From Biscogniauxia marginata (lineage: Eukaryota; Ascomycota; Sordariomycetes; Xylariales; Xylariaceae): a DNA stretch of 64,000 nt. The stretch is from the NCBI GenBank assembly GCA_022695795.1, contig MU404081.1, positions 186,001 to 250,000 of the forward strand. Direction: 5' to 3'. The position numbers and the translations under genes are program-made. The notes beneath the pieces are model-generated. The model ran no database searches, was not told where the DNA came from, and worked only from the letters and a program-made list of their open reading frames with translations. Positions 1 to 11,641 of this stretch are shown one piece after another (position 1 is the stretch's first letter; each line of letters begins with the position of its first letter).

Positions 1-783
1 GAGGTTGGCGGTGGTAGGTAGTAGAGAAGGCGGGAGAGGAGAGTAGAGAGTGTTTGCGGTTGCGGCGCATTTGGTGCCTCGCGCGCTGTCGGTTTTCGTT
101 GTTACTTGATCGCGCTCGTATGTAATTGTCTGGGACGGTAGATGCGCAGAGCATGAATTGATCGATTTTCTTCGAGCAATTTTTGCGCAGCGCAATGCAG
201 GGAATCGTATTCTGGTTGACGGGTTTCTAGATACCCTCAAGTTCGAGGCTGACAGGTGGGACGGCAGGGCTGAAGCTAAAAGAAGCACTATTTAACGACA
301 TGCCCCCAATCGGGTTGGGCCGTCGGGATGGACAGCCAATTATCTAACATTTTGCTTAAATGCATAGAATGGCATATCACATTGAACATCTGTTAGGTGA
401 ATAACATAAGGAGAACCAGTCCCTGCAACCTCTGTCACCAAAGAAAATAGCGATATAACTACCTCGTTACTCGAGTAATTACTACCTCTCACAAGCACAT
501 CAATTCATCGCGCGTGCATTAAAGAGAAACGACGGTATATCAATACCTAATGACTCGACTCCGGCGCTCTAATACAGCCAAGCCAAGTTTTTTCCACTCC
601 TAAAGCCAAGAGGTATGGTATTTCTCCTTAAACGCCGGGTTATCCTCGCCATCGATCGTCTATGTACACGCACTCAAAACTGAAAATCGAGGGAACCACT
701 CGCCTCCACTGGCCGTGTCTATTGCCCCACGACATGATTTTCCATCAAGTACCTAACAGAACCTCTGACCGCCTCTATGCTCC
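1..783. other. Intergenic / window edge, no gene seen
   Basis: I see no credible coding frame here. The stretch is the 3' flank of the SIZ1-type gene, whose stop lies at 784-786. It is moderately AT-rich from about 350 onward. Any gene beginning to the left of the window is not recognisable from this fragment. Confidence 0.5.
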
Positions 784-2831
784 TTAGTACGGATAGGCCG
801 GGGCACTAGGAAAGTTGAGGGTGCTACCGCTGGATGGACCTTGGTACTGTCTTTTGGGGGCTCGGATAATGGGTTCATCATCCTCGTCACTACTGAGGGT
901 GAGATCGATTACTTCCGCCGTCCGCTTGTTGCCCGACTTGGGCGCACCCGAAGCCTCTCTCGAGTTACCCGTGGCTGATGCTGATCTAGCACTATAAATG
1001 GACCTATTCGGTGTGCTATACGCATTTGCCCCATTAAAAGTACTCCTTGGGGTCGCATTAAAACCACGGGAATCTGATAGAATGGAAAGCTCGTCGTCAT
1101 CCTCGGTTTTGGAGCTAGCACCAGAATGTCGGGACTTCTTGGGCTCGTTCTCTGCTCCTTGAATTCTCCATCTTCCGTCAGGTTCGATGGTAATATGCTC
1201 TAAAGAGTCGGATGTGTTTTCCAAAACGTCTTTGACGTATTCGTCCACAGCTAATTCATCAAAGGGTGCCGAGTTATTACATATCGGACAATTCCACTGC
1301 GGTGCTTGTTCCTGGAGCTGCAAATATGAATTTGCGTCGAAACATTGAATGTGATTGCAAGTAATTGACCGACATGGGACGCGTAATCGCGTATAGCTTA
1401 GTGGGCATTTAAGAGAAAGCTTGGTTGACGTAGTAACGATATCCGGATCGTTGGCCTTCTTGGTTACTATGGGTAGTTTAGTACATTACTAGGTAGGGGG
1501 TTAAGAAGAAATCTAAACGTACGCTCACGAATTACCGAGGCCTTCGGGATCTTTTTGCCCTTGATCTTTTCGACGAGGGTATTCACGGAGACCATCTGGC
1601 AGAGATATATAGCCAAGTAGAACTTCTATTTCAGTAGTGTTAGCAAATGCCCTTAGCCGGCTAGGGTCACCACTCGATGATATTTGCTCACTTGGGCGAT
1701 GGGAGACGGCTTCTTCACCTTCTGAGTCAACGCGTACGTAAACTCGACATTGTTGGTATAATTGTATTGCTTAAGACGCAAAGAGTCGGTGATGTCGACC
1801 GGGCGAGTAGAACCGGGTTTGCCCTTGAGTCCTCGGAGATTTGCCTTAATGTCGCCCCCATTGACCTTAATTTCAGATTGATGAGGGAAAACGATTTCCT
1901 GAACTCCTTCGTTGTCGCCGGCGCACAAAACCATAATTCGTAAAGACTTATCGAATGTGCAGCCATTGATATCGGGGTGTTCGCTGACCTTTATCGTGAC
2001 ATGAATCGAGTTCCTATGCTGGCTCATGACTAGGGAAAGCCTGTTAGTACATGTACGTCGAGGACGAAGGGAAGAACTCTTACCATCGCAAGTGCGCACC
2101 TCGCCAATCCTCGATTTGATGTTATAAAAAGGACTATGCTTGAAATCCAATTCGTGTGCCCCGTGTGAAGTCCCTTTATGGGTACTTGTACTGCCATTGC
2201 CATTACTACCATTATATCCGGGAGCCTGGGGGGGGATCTGGTTTCCGGTGTATGCGTAGCCGGAATAATTGGCCTTGCCATGGCTCGAAGTCCCGTAGCC
2301 ATTTCCGGTGGAGGCTGATGAAGGGCCAGCCATGTTGGTGTGCGCGGGGTTTCTGCGATAGTTTATAATGGTGTTTCGCATGTGATTGAAGCTTGTGGGG
2401 TCGGAAGTGAGGTTCTCAGTGAGGGCTAAAAATGGTAGAAGGCGCACGAGTTGGAAGTTAGTCAGGTGAACATAAGAAAGAAATAGACATTGTGATGGGG
2501 ATGGGGAGGGGTGAGATAACTGATGCCGCATTCAATTGTGTGCAGGCGCGTTCGCGTTCGCGTTCGCGTTCACGTTCACGTTCACGACCCGATCGAGCTC
2601 GAGTGCGAGCTCTAAAGTATACTCACTCACTCGACGGTTGTTTCGGGAAGGAGAGGACAGGACAGGGTCTAGGAGGTACATACCGTTCTTAATGCGGGTT
2701 TGTAATTCGGCCTTGACGCCGCTGGTGCGCAGTCCATGGGTGGCGCAGATGTTTTGTAGGTGCTTGTTGAGGAGACCATTGACGATGCGTTCGAGCTGTT
2801 TGATGTCGCTGCTGTTGTGGGAGGAAGCCAT
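784..2831 (-). CDS. SIZ1: SIZ/PIAS-type E3 SUMO-protein ligase, 5 exons, 528 aa
   Basis: The gene encodes a nuclear SUMO E3 ligase that moves SUMO from the E2 Ubc9 to substrates. My model joins 2831-2684, 2425-2084, 2029-1719, 1625-1523 and 1466-784, and it closes exactly (1587 nt). Domains in order: a SAP DNA-binding motif (about residues 12-46, with LQNICATHGLRTSG), a PINIT domain (about 145-285), and a MIZ/SP-RING (about 318-366). In the SP-RING, LKCPLS is followed by C338-N-H340 and by WNCPIC, giving C361 and C364. A SUMO-interacting motif, EVIDLT followed by SSDEDDE, sits at about 486-499, as is usual for this family. The start chosen is the first Met before the SAP motif. Intron 1 is long (258 nt) and carries a hexamer repeat. 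SIZ1 is the family name; paralogues such as NFI1/SIZ2 or PIAS cannot be separated here. Confidence 0.93.
2548..2586. repeat. Hexamer tandem repeat in SIZ1 intron 1
   Basis: Six full GCGTTC/ACGTTC units and a partial one lie head to tail inside the 258-nt first intron of the SUMO ligase gene. The first four units are GCGTTC and the later ones ACGTTC, so one transition separates two sub-blocks. It is not in the spliced coding frame. Confidence 0.85.
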
Positions 2832-3799
2832 TTCTCCTGCCCTGCTACCGTCCGGGGCAGTCGCGCGCTGTCAGGTTTTGCCGCCTCATGAGGAAGGCTC
2901 TACCCTCCCCCGGTGCTGGCCGTCTATGCCTCCTTCCTCCTAGCCACCTAACCTAAAGTATGGAGATTACCTACCAAGGTTGGCTGCTGTGACGTGGTAC
3001 AAATGAAAATCAGGACAGCCTTAGGCTCCGTCGTGGTCGCGGTGATGTAATACTATGTAGACGCGATCTAGGGCGTTTTCTTTTCTTTTTCTGCGCCTAA
3101 TCGCCAAAGGCTTAGGGTACGGTGCGTGGGGAGGTACTTCGTACCTGTAGTGTAGCTCCGACAATAGGGCAGGTCACGGCGACAAAGGAACAGCCAGGAC
3201 GGTTATCATAGTGGTTGTTGGCCAAGCTTACCTAGCCCGTCGAGACCGGTGGAGTTTTTGGCTTCTTGGGATACGCACTACTTATCAGCATACGAAATGG
3301 CCTGTCGTCAATGAAGAGCCTCGTCGTTGTTCCCTAGTTCAAAGATCCCCACCGCCTACCTGATTGGGCTATGGGTACCACTTTCAGGGCCGTGCCAAGA
3401 TGCTCGGTGGGGAATTCTGGCACTAAAAGCTACCCCCACTAAAACTTTCCTAGAACCGTGATAACATCCTTAGATTTTTTTTTTTCTTTTTTCAATTACC
3501 CCATTTTGGCCCGCGACTTTACAATCTTAATATTTTCATACCTACGTCTTCTACAGCCTTCTTTTTTGGCCAGCCTATCCACTCACAAGGTAGTAATAAC
3601 CCCCCCAGCAGCCCTTACATCGAGTCTATTCCAATTCCCTATCGCCTTGCTATATCTTATATCTCGATTCCCAACTCAGCAAGCCAACCCCTTCCCTCCA
3701 ATCCGCAGAGCCGACAGACAGACAGACCGACCACCTCCAAATTACACACAAAAAAGGGAAGGAGGGGGTTACAGAGCTAGCTACCCACCTATCCTCGCA
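2832..3799. promoter_or_regulatory. Divergent intergenic region, SIZ1 (-) / DUF2423 gene (+)
   Basis: About 970 bp separate two outward-facing start codons, so the region must hold both promoters. A poly-T/pyrimidine-rich stretch at about 3475-3560 and further C/T-rich sequence up to the plus-strand start are typical of filamentous-fungal core promoters and 5' UTRs. No specific factor site is claimed. Confidence 0.5.
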
Positions 3800-4286
3800 A
3801 TGGCGAAGAGCTCCCGCGCCAGCACGGTCAAGGCCAACAACCAGCGCCTGAAAGCCAAGGTCTTCAGCCCCGTCGAGGAGGAGCGCAACGCGCGCTTGTC
3901 GGCCAAGCTCCTCGAGCTGGCCGCCCAGCCCAAGCCCGAGCGGCCTGTCGAGATGAAAATCGTCTCGGACGACGACGATGCCGACGACGCCAAGGCGGAC
4001 GAGGAGAATCACGACGACAGTAAGTTCCCCCCTTTCTATTAGATATCATAGCGAGAGATATGGAAAGGGAGAAGGGAGGTAGGGGGGAGACAAGAGAAAA
4101 ATCACCTTCTAACAAACCTTTTCTCCTATAGCAGCGATGGACCTCGACACGGCCAAGACCGCCGTCGCCGCCGCCGTGGTCACGAGCAAGCGGAGTCACA
4201 AGAAGCGCATCGAGAAGCGGCGGAAGACGAGCAAGATCGTATTCCCCAAGTATAAGGACAGAGTGACTAAGAGGAGAAAGAACTAG
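3800..4286 (+). CDS. DUF2423 / YBL028C-like small basic protein, 2 exons
   Basis: Exon 1 is 3800-4019 and exon 2 is 4132-4286, giving 124 codons. The intron has a GTAAGT donor and a TCTAAC branch; the acceptor may be at 4131 or 3 nt later, both in frame. The N-terminus MAKSSRASTVKANNQRLKAKVF, and the following VEEERNARLSAKLLELA, match the DUF2423 family. The yeast member YBL028C is a nucleolar protein linked to ribosome biogenesis. An acidic middle (DDDDADDAKADEE) is followed by a strongly basic tail (KRSHKKRIEKRRKTSK, then VTKRRKN). Length and layout are normal for the family. The molecular role is unknown. Its 3' end faces the SWC2 3' end 207 bp away. Confidence 0.85.
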
Positions 4287-4492
4287 ACAACGGAAGAAAT
4301 TATTTTATATAACCAAAAAAAGGGGGGAGAAAAGAGGGTGGCACAAGTGGGTCATTAGAAGGAAAGATGGGAGGGATATCGCTTAGGCGTTTTTGGCTTT
4401 GGTTTTGGTTTTTTTCCTTTCAATCGTAGTACATCTATATCAAGTACATGATACTATACAATGATACCCTCTATTGAGTCGTCCCCATCTCG

Positions 4493-7125
4493 CTATTGCT
4501 TCGCCGTCTCTCCCCCTATTATAGGCGTTGTTGAAGCTGGCGCAACAGCAGCAGAAGACGTTAGTGGTGTTTCGCTTGGGGTAGGGGCCTCTGTTTGTGT
4601 CGAAGGTGTTGCAGGCATTGCAATGCTGCTCGGCGCAGTTGCTGCTACACTTGGATCGTCCACGCTCGGAACCGGTTTGGTACTCAGCGTAGAAGTAGTA
4701 GCAGTGGTAGTATCCGCAGTTTGCGTGGTCGGCTCATTTGTGCCAGCAGGTGCAGCAGCAACACTGCTTGGCCCAGGGGCGGCCTGTTTTTCCGCGGATT
4801 CAACTGTCCCCCCAGGTGGTTCCGAAACGTCCTGCTTCTTCGGGCTTTCCTTAGGCTCGGCCGGCTTCGGCGGTCCTGGCGCGTCCGGGTCGAGAAACCT
4901 AGCCGGAACACCCGTCGCCGCGTAGGAACCGCTGCCGGTCCACGCGCCCACCAGACGGCTCCACTTGTAGTCGCCGTGCTGCAGCTTCTGGATCTCCCGG
5001 TAGGCGTAGGCATTGTAGTATGGCAGCCCCGTCCTCGGGTCCCTGTACCGTGCCAGATGGTTCGTGATCACGCACCGCGGCGGCGGTGCTTGTTCTATAT
5101 ACTGTCGTTAGCGTCACATGTATATGAAGTCTTCAGAGGAGGTCGGTACTCACTTCCGAGCTTGCTCATATCTTTGCCGAACAGAATCTGGTTCTGAACG
5201 GCCTTTTCCTTCACAGCATTCTCGTTGAATTTCTGGAGTATGATGCAATTCCGTGTTGCTTTGCCATTAGCTGGCGGAGATGGTGGGGGAGGTGGTACAA
5301 CCTCCTTCGGTTGGTGTTTTTGCGAATTTGCCTTGGCCGCCCTCAAGGTGCTCAAGGGAGTCTTTGGTGGAGCTTTGACGGTTTTTATAGGCGTATGAGA
5401 TAGTGCTTGGGATGATGTCGGAGTTGGGGCATGTGTTGGTTGGGTAGGCCGGGGTGGTGCCGGCGCAGGAGGTGGGCAAGATTGTGGTTGCGGCATAGAG
5501 AGAGGTGATTGTCTCTGCGCTGTATTGGGATGCGCAAGGACATTTGAAGAACAGTTGGTAGTGGGTGTCGAGTGATACCCAAGCACGGGCATGGATAGGC
5601 CACTCTGAGTAGCTCCTGGGGGAGGCGCCAAATAGCTACTCGAAGGCGGTTTTAACTCCGGTGGTTTCATTAATGGTGATGTCTGAGGCGGTGCAAACAT
5701 GCTAGTAGTGTAAGGACTTGTGCTCGGTGGGATCATATCTGGGGGCTTCATCGCTTGAGGTCTAGCCTCCTTTGGTTTTGTATCCTGGACTTGCGGTGTG
5801 TTCCCGAGTAGTTTGGGCTCTTGTGCTTGAGAGTTTGTAGAACTCAAGTTCTGTATAGAAGGCGAAGTCTCCGTCTTCTGTGGAGTGGATGCAAGCGGCA
5901 CTGGGGACTTTTCGGGGGCTGTGGTTTGTGCTGGCTGAGGAGGCTCTTTTAGAATCTCAGTTGGGGGTATCGGCTTCTCAACCTCTATCTCCTTATGAGC
6001 TTTTCCGTCCTTCCCCTTCTCCTCTTTCACATCCTTGGCATTCCCTCCAATATCCTTAGACGGGGTTGGTGCAGGTTCTCTATTGTCGACCTTCTCCTTA
6101 GGTGCAGCCTGCGCCGGCTCGCCATCGCCAGGTTTCTCCTTGCTTGGAGTCTCTATTACCTCGTCATTTCCAATGCCAGAATTCCGCTTCTTTTTGGCTG
6201 GCTTCTCCTCTATGGTGACAATCTTGCCGACATGTTTCAACCTGCCATCTATCCATTCGCCGAAGCCACTCCAGAAAGTGACGACAGGCCCCTCTAAGGT
6301 TCGGTTGTTCAGAGCAGCTAATTTGGCCTTTCGCTCCTCTTCTCGCTGCTTTTCTGCCTCTTCCCAGCGGTTCACGCTCTTGGCATTCTTCTTCTCCACT
6401 AGCGCCGCCTCGGCGAGTCGTTGTGCTTGTGTCATGGGTGGCTTCTTGAGGGCTTCCATCTTCTTAGCCTTTCGCTCCATAGCCTCAACCTGCTTGAGAC
6501 GCTTGACCTCTCGTTCGATCATCTGCTTGTGTAGGTGTTCCTTGCCGAGCATCGTAGTCTCTCGCTTCGAGGCTCGCGTGGGCATGTCAGCTAGGGACGG
6601 TAGCCAACTCGTTCTTTCGGACTTCTTCTTGGGTCTCGGCTTTGGCGCCGTCGGGGTCGAGCTTCCGGTTCTTGATGTGTCTATCTTCACTTTTTTGCGG
6701 AATTTTAATGGAATGGCCTCTTGCGCTTTTCGCTTCCGCGCCGCTTGTCTGCTCTCGCGATTTTGCCTCTCTAGCTCATTCTCTCCCTCTAGCTCATCGC
6801 CATTCTCTTGCGCATCCTCTTCGTCCGACGACGAGTCCATATGGACATCCGAAGCATCGTCCTCGACGTCTGTGAAGCCTTCGTCGGAGCCGTCTTCGGC
6901 GAAAAGTAGTTCGAGTTCGTCATCAGGTTCTTCGGCGGCGATCATCGATTTCAAGCGGTTGCCAGCGGTAGCACGTTTCTCTCGACCCGTCGCCAACCAT
7001 TCCACTGGCGTAGCAACCTCCTCATCACCAGAATCGCTATCATCGCTGCTCGAATCTATGTTGACGGCATCCACCTCATTTTCGTCTATTTGCATCCGCC
7101 GGTCCTCCTCCCCAGTCGCCGCCAT
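4493..7125 (-). CDS. SWC2: SWR1 complex subunit SWC2 (VPS72/YL1 family), 2 exons, 857 aa
   Basis: SWC2 is the H2A.Z-H2B-binding subunit of the SWR1 remodeller, which deposits H2A.Z. Exon 1 is 7125-5154 and exon 2 is 5094-4493; the 59-nt intron (GTGAGT..TATAG) joins AAA (Lys) in phase, giving 2574 nt. The YL1 N-terminal signature (REKRATAGNRLKSMI followed by EEPDDELELLF) is at about residues 48-75 and is flanked by acidic serine-rich patches. A basic coiled region rich in K/E/R lies at about 200-280. The YL1_C motif (ARYRDPRTGLPYYNAYAYRE) is at about 672-691 in exon 2. A Pro/Ser/Gln-rich segment of about 300 residues separates the two conserved blocks, making the protein longer than yeast Swc2. 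An Ala/Thr/Pro-rich tail follows YL1_C. Confidence in identity is high. Confidence 0.93.
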
Positions 7126-7892
7126 ATTAAGTAGGTACCTAGCCAGACACGTTGATACTGCCAGAACAGTTTTGTTTGAATTATCGCTGGAAGTGGGTTC
7201 TCCAAGTCATCATGGGAAGCCGATATAACTGCTGATTCGAATAATGTAGTTGGAGCCTTACACTACCTTAATTCGTGTAAGTGTTAGTAGTTGTCGCGTC
7301 GTGAACTCTTTTTTTTCTCGGATTGAAAGGGTCTAGCAGGCGTGGAGGGTGGTGCATATGCGCACGAGCCATTATCAACGTCATCAGGTTATGCAATTAA
7401 CTAGTAGCCTGATATTCAATAATTCAATTATATGCATATAACACACATATCAGCACCACTTATACCTTGGGCAGTTGATAAACTCTTCGCATTTCTCGTT
7501 TCTCCTATGTGGATATAGTAGACTTCACTTAGTGAGTCTCTGGAGACGGTCTCGTGAAGAACTAAAGCTAAATTCATCGAAGTACCTAATAAATCATCGA
7601 TCCTCAAATCCGTATCTCAAATCCTCAAATCCGTATCTCAAATCCTCAAATCCGTATCTCAAATCCTCAAATCCGTATCTCAAATCCTCAAATCCGTGCA
7701 AGCATCATCAATATTGCTTGGAACATACCAAGTTTTCCACGGATGAGGGAGCTGTGATAGTATGTGTAAATCAAAGCAATGACAACATTTGAGTTTTGTA
7801 GGTGTTGCCTTACCAGTCAGAGGCCATGGAATCGCCGTCGGCGTAGAAGTGTCCTCATCGAGGTACAGGCAAGCAAACTAGACGGAGGATAT
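7126..7892. other. Intergenic with 21-bp tandem repeat
   Basis: The stretch runs from the SWC2 start to the stop of the GHKL ATPase-like gene, both on the minus strand. It must contain the SWC2 promoter. It is AT-rich around 7380-7460 and carries the 21-bp tandem repeat at 7600-7697. No coding frame is supported. Confidence 0.6.
7600..7697. repeat. 21-bp tandem repeat, about 4.7 copies
   Basis: Four perfect copies of ATCCTCAAATCCGTATCTCAA and a 14-nt partial fifth copy lie head to tail. Because 21 is a multiple of 3, one frame reads SSNPYLK repeatedly, but the surrounding reading frame shows no other coding signs. The absence of any mismatch between copies suggests recent expansion. Confidence 0.9.
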
Positions 7893-10511
7893 TCACGAAA
7901 TTCGCGGTTGTTTCTGAGCTTGGTTGTTCTGCTGATCACCAGATCTCTTGACGCGCTTTGCTGGTTTCTTATCGGGTTTGCCGATACCTAGGACTGCTTT
8001 CGTACCCTGAGAGTTCTCAGCTTCGTACCAATCGCGACGCGCCAGCATGTCTAGGGAGCTGATTTTCTTTCCCGGTGCTATATCATCACATTAGCAACCT
8101 CCTAATTTATCATAATAGCCCTTGGCACTTACTGAATCCATTACTAAAGCCATTACTAAAGCCATTACTAAAGCCATTCTTGCTCGTGGCACCACCTGTG
8201 GTCGTTGTCGCCGTTGTCGCCGTTGGATCCTCTACTGCGAGCACGAAAGAGCGAGGGTCCGTGGCTTTCCACAAAAGGGCAAAGTATTCCTCTCCGTCTT
8301 CCAGCCCCCGAAACTCGCAGCAGCCTATGTCGAAGGTAACTTGTGCCTTGCGACAACTACGTTTTGACTCCTTACCCGTGCAGTTCGCCGCGTCTCGAGA
8401 TACTGTGATGCGTTAGCCTTTGGCACACAAACAGAGGCTTGGTTAGGCTTGAAATCGTACCATCCGCTGCTAGCATACGTTCTTTGAGATGAGAACAGCT
8501 AGACTGGCGATGAATTTCGACAACGACCATAGCCTTCGGGTTCCATCCCGCATTGCCGCTCCATTTAACGAGCAAGGTATCCGAGTTTTCAGCCCGCCCA
8601 TCAACGAACTCCAGAGTCTGCATCAATCGGATGCTTTCAAGAGCTCGCTGCTCGATTCGAGTTTGTTCGTCCTTCTTGTTCCTCTCGTGTTGCTTTGGCC
8701 CTAGGAAATACCGAATCGGTACCTGATCTATGACGCCAACAAGAAGTCTCTTCACGGTGCTCAGAATAACATCGGTTTCTAGAAGACCGTCCGGCAAGCC
8801 GAGCTCTGCTGTAGCGCCCATCTTTGTTAGCCAACGCTCGTTGATCTTGACAAGATTCTGGTCCTGAGCATAATAGGAGTCTAGGTCTAGCGTGCCAGCC
8901 TTAGCAAAATGCACTGTCGCGTGTGCCGTTGGAAGGCAGGCTTTTAGGCCTGCTTGAAGTAGTCGATGAACCGCTTTTGCAAAAGTGTTATGTGGAACAG
9001 TGACAGTATCAGCCGCCATGAACTGTCTTCGCTCCTCTTCTTCTGCAGTGCGTACAAGCCTGTACTCCGTCAGGATAGACCAGTATGTGTCGGTGAGCTC
9101 TGCTGGCTCACGGCCAAAGCCACGGACGATATCGTCGAAGCGCGGGTTCTAGAACACGTTAGTCACATAATATTTCCTTCTAATCAATATTCTTACCGTT
9201 TTCTTCTCCTGTGCTTCAAAGTACCACTTATTAGCAAACTGTTCAGAGAAGAGATACTCCTTGAGGCGGCAAACAGTCTCCATCTTGGTATGCTTTCTCG
9301 CTCCCGCAAAGTCCGAGTCCTTCGAATTCAGAATATCGCTCAATAGAGCAACGAGATCCTGGGATTTGGTTTGGATCATTAGGGCATCGTTCCAGATCCC
9401 AAAAATAGCTCGCGACTCGTCGGTGGCTGCGACCATTGACTGTCTTTCGCGATTGGTTTCGCCGATTTGGAAATTATATCCGTACTTAAGCTTCTTTCCC
9501 GTGATACTAGCTAACTTCTCTGGCGTAGAGCGCATCAGCAGAAGACCCTTCAAATAGATATTTCCGCAGAAACGCGGGTCAAGGATAAGGTCACCGCGAT
9601 TAGTTCGCACAATACTCTCATCCTTGATATCCTGTAAGAAGAGAGCTGCGCTAGTCCATCTTTCGAAGTCGTCTCGGCTTACTTGAGCTCGTCTTGTTTG
9701 GTATCCGTATTCATCTCGCCCAAGAGTGTTTCCGCCGATAAGAATCTGAACATCTTCATCTGGGGCAAACGCGACTGGGATCATGGTCCTCTCAACATTA
9801 CGTTCAGCCCGCTCTTTAGCCTTGGTAATCGCAGCCGGGTCCATTCTATTTAGACGAGCCACCATTCTTCGTTCATTCGTAAAATTGAATGTCCACGTAA
9901 ATCCCCCAGACACGCAACGAATAGAATGATTCTGCGGGCCACGCATCAGGACCAGGAGTGCGATCTTGAAACCTTCGCCATGGGCGCCTGCTTGCTGAGC
10001 ATCGTTTTTCTTGCTGGACCGTCCCATGTCCAGATGCCATGGTTGAAGAATGGCCTTACGGTTAGTGATCTCTACAATGCCAAGTCCATTCTTACCCGAC
10101 CATCTGATGTAGCCCAGGCACGCCTTTGGGTCCCCGGCATCGAGACCCTGCTTCATAACCTTGAAGACAGTTTCGCCTTTTGCCCCGGACTCTTTCACGA
10201 TGTTGAACTCGTTCTTTGGGAGATTAAATGATTTGATGATGCCATCACGCCTATATCCCAGTTAGCCGAATTAAGCTCCACAGGTTGTGCTGCTGTTATT
10301 GAGCTTACCAATTCTGTACCAACTCCCGAAATGCCTCTGTAGCTCCCCATTGAGGGGCGTAGGTCGAAACCATGGTAGACTTGATAACCGTGCTTTTCTT
10401 GATTGAGTCTAGAGTGACCATCGTCTCTACATCGTAGGGTTCATCGTCGCCCACAACACCACTTCCATCATCGTCGGAGGAAGGGGTATGGTAACGCGCG
10501 GGCGGATCCAT
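7893..10511 (-). CDS. GHKL (HSP90/MORC-like) ATPase-domain protein, 5 exons, 799 aa
   Basis: I see a divergent Bergerat-fold ATPase domain at the N-terminus. My model joins 10511-10309, 10250-9197, 9148-8461, 8402-8133 and 8077-7893; it closes exactly (2400 nt) with five consistent phases. Motifs: N-box ELVQNWRD (E63, N67, split by intron 1), a degenerate G1-like stretch (ITNRKAILQPWHLDMGRSSK, about 129-148), and a G2-like GAHGEGFKIA (about 156-165). A mixed alpha/beta middle, about 170-430, could be the ribosomal-S5-like second domain of GHKL proteins; this is inference. Residues about 430-700 are unassigned. The tail has a threonine-rich stretch, an NGFS repeat (about 723-737) and a basic NLS-like stretch (KPDKKPAKRVKR). 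ATP binding and nuclear location are inferred. Its function is unknown; it is not HSP90, MutL, MORC or a histidine kinase by any accessory domain I can see. Confidence 0.72.
8133..8172 (-). repeat. 12-bp in-frame coding repeat (NGFS units)
   Basis: Three identical 12-bp units (plus-strand GCCATTACTAAA) and a partial fourth encode consecutive Asn-Gly-Phe-Ser units at the end of exon 4 of the GHKL ATPase-like gene. The unit length keeps the frame. The splice donor of intron 4 follows directly, so copy number changes would alter only linker length. Confidence 0.8.
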
Positions 10512-11641
10512 GATTGAAGGAGTGGTATTGATGTGAGTATGGTATGGTAATATGATCAAGTAAAGGTGGATGCTCACTAGGAAGTGCAATGCATCCAGGT
10601 AGGTGGTTTCCGAATAGATTTAGGCCTGGTCGACCTTTGTGGTAGATAGGTAGAATGTTCAACGTTTGTCTGGGGAAATGTGAAGATGTTGCCTGTGTGA
10701 AGATACTCGGTGGATTATGCAGTAGCTCCCAGCGCAAGTATTATAGAGTAGGTCTAGTGCAGATGAAGATCTAGCCTGTGATGGAGCACATAACTCAAGA
10801 TCGAGTAGAAATTGGAGAGACTGGAGGAAAAGAGATGGATCTTCTCTGTTCGATAATATCTTACCCTAGATGGCTCGGGTTTGCTTTCGAAGACGATACC
10901 GGAGTCTTAAGGAGAGATGGTTGTGTGCTGAGTACGAAGGCTTGAGGCTCAAACAGGCATCCCTGCTCGTAGAAAAGCTGGCATGAATAGGGTACGTGAA
11001 TGGGAATGGAGTGGCCTCGCAAGAGTAGGAGCCTTTTCTGTAGAAGATGATTTGGTGTGGTCGATGCCTGGCCTCTGACAAGCTACACCACTAGATTTTG
11101 GGCAACGACTAGGTAGATAGATGTAGAGAAGAGGGGAGAAATATAATTCTCAAGGATGATCTCAGGATATTTTCAAGATACGGAGAATATATGCCGAATA
11201 CGCAGACCGTACTACCCGTGTGTAGGAAATGAAATGTGCTCACTAGAACTAATCGAGGAAGGAGTGGATGATGGAAGATATTGACCATGATATTTTGTTG
11301 ACCGCAGGTATGATGGAAAAGAATGCTTTGAGTAGAAGCGGGAGACCTGGTTTGTATGGAATCGGGTGTGAGAACACAGGTCGATGAATGCTGATCATGG
11401 ATAAAGGAAGATTGTATTGTTAGAAGGAGAAACTCCCCACGAGAGTCTTGAAGGAAGCAGCGGTCTTTCAAAAGAGCACCGTCCTCATAAGGAATCCTGT
11501 GCCTATGTAATCCTGGAGGGGGAACATTTCCGTTCAAGTATAACCTCCTTCCACCTAATACTGAAAAGGGGGCAAATTTGGATGATAGAAGTCGTTAAAG
11601 ACTTTTAAGCACTCATTTCACCTAGTATACTGGCAATGGAG

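Noticed and set aside
6035..7228. A 397-codon plus-strand reading frame opposite SWC2
   Set aside because: It lies antisense to SWC2 exon 1 and its Ser/Phe-rich content is the complement of the acidic/Arg-rich SWC2 codons. It has no domain of its own.
7475..7792. A 105-codon frame containing SSNPYLK repeats
   Set aside because: The repeat comes from the 21-bp tandem array, whose period is a multiple of 3. There is no conserved sequence outside it and no splice support.
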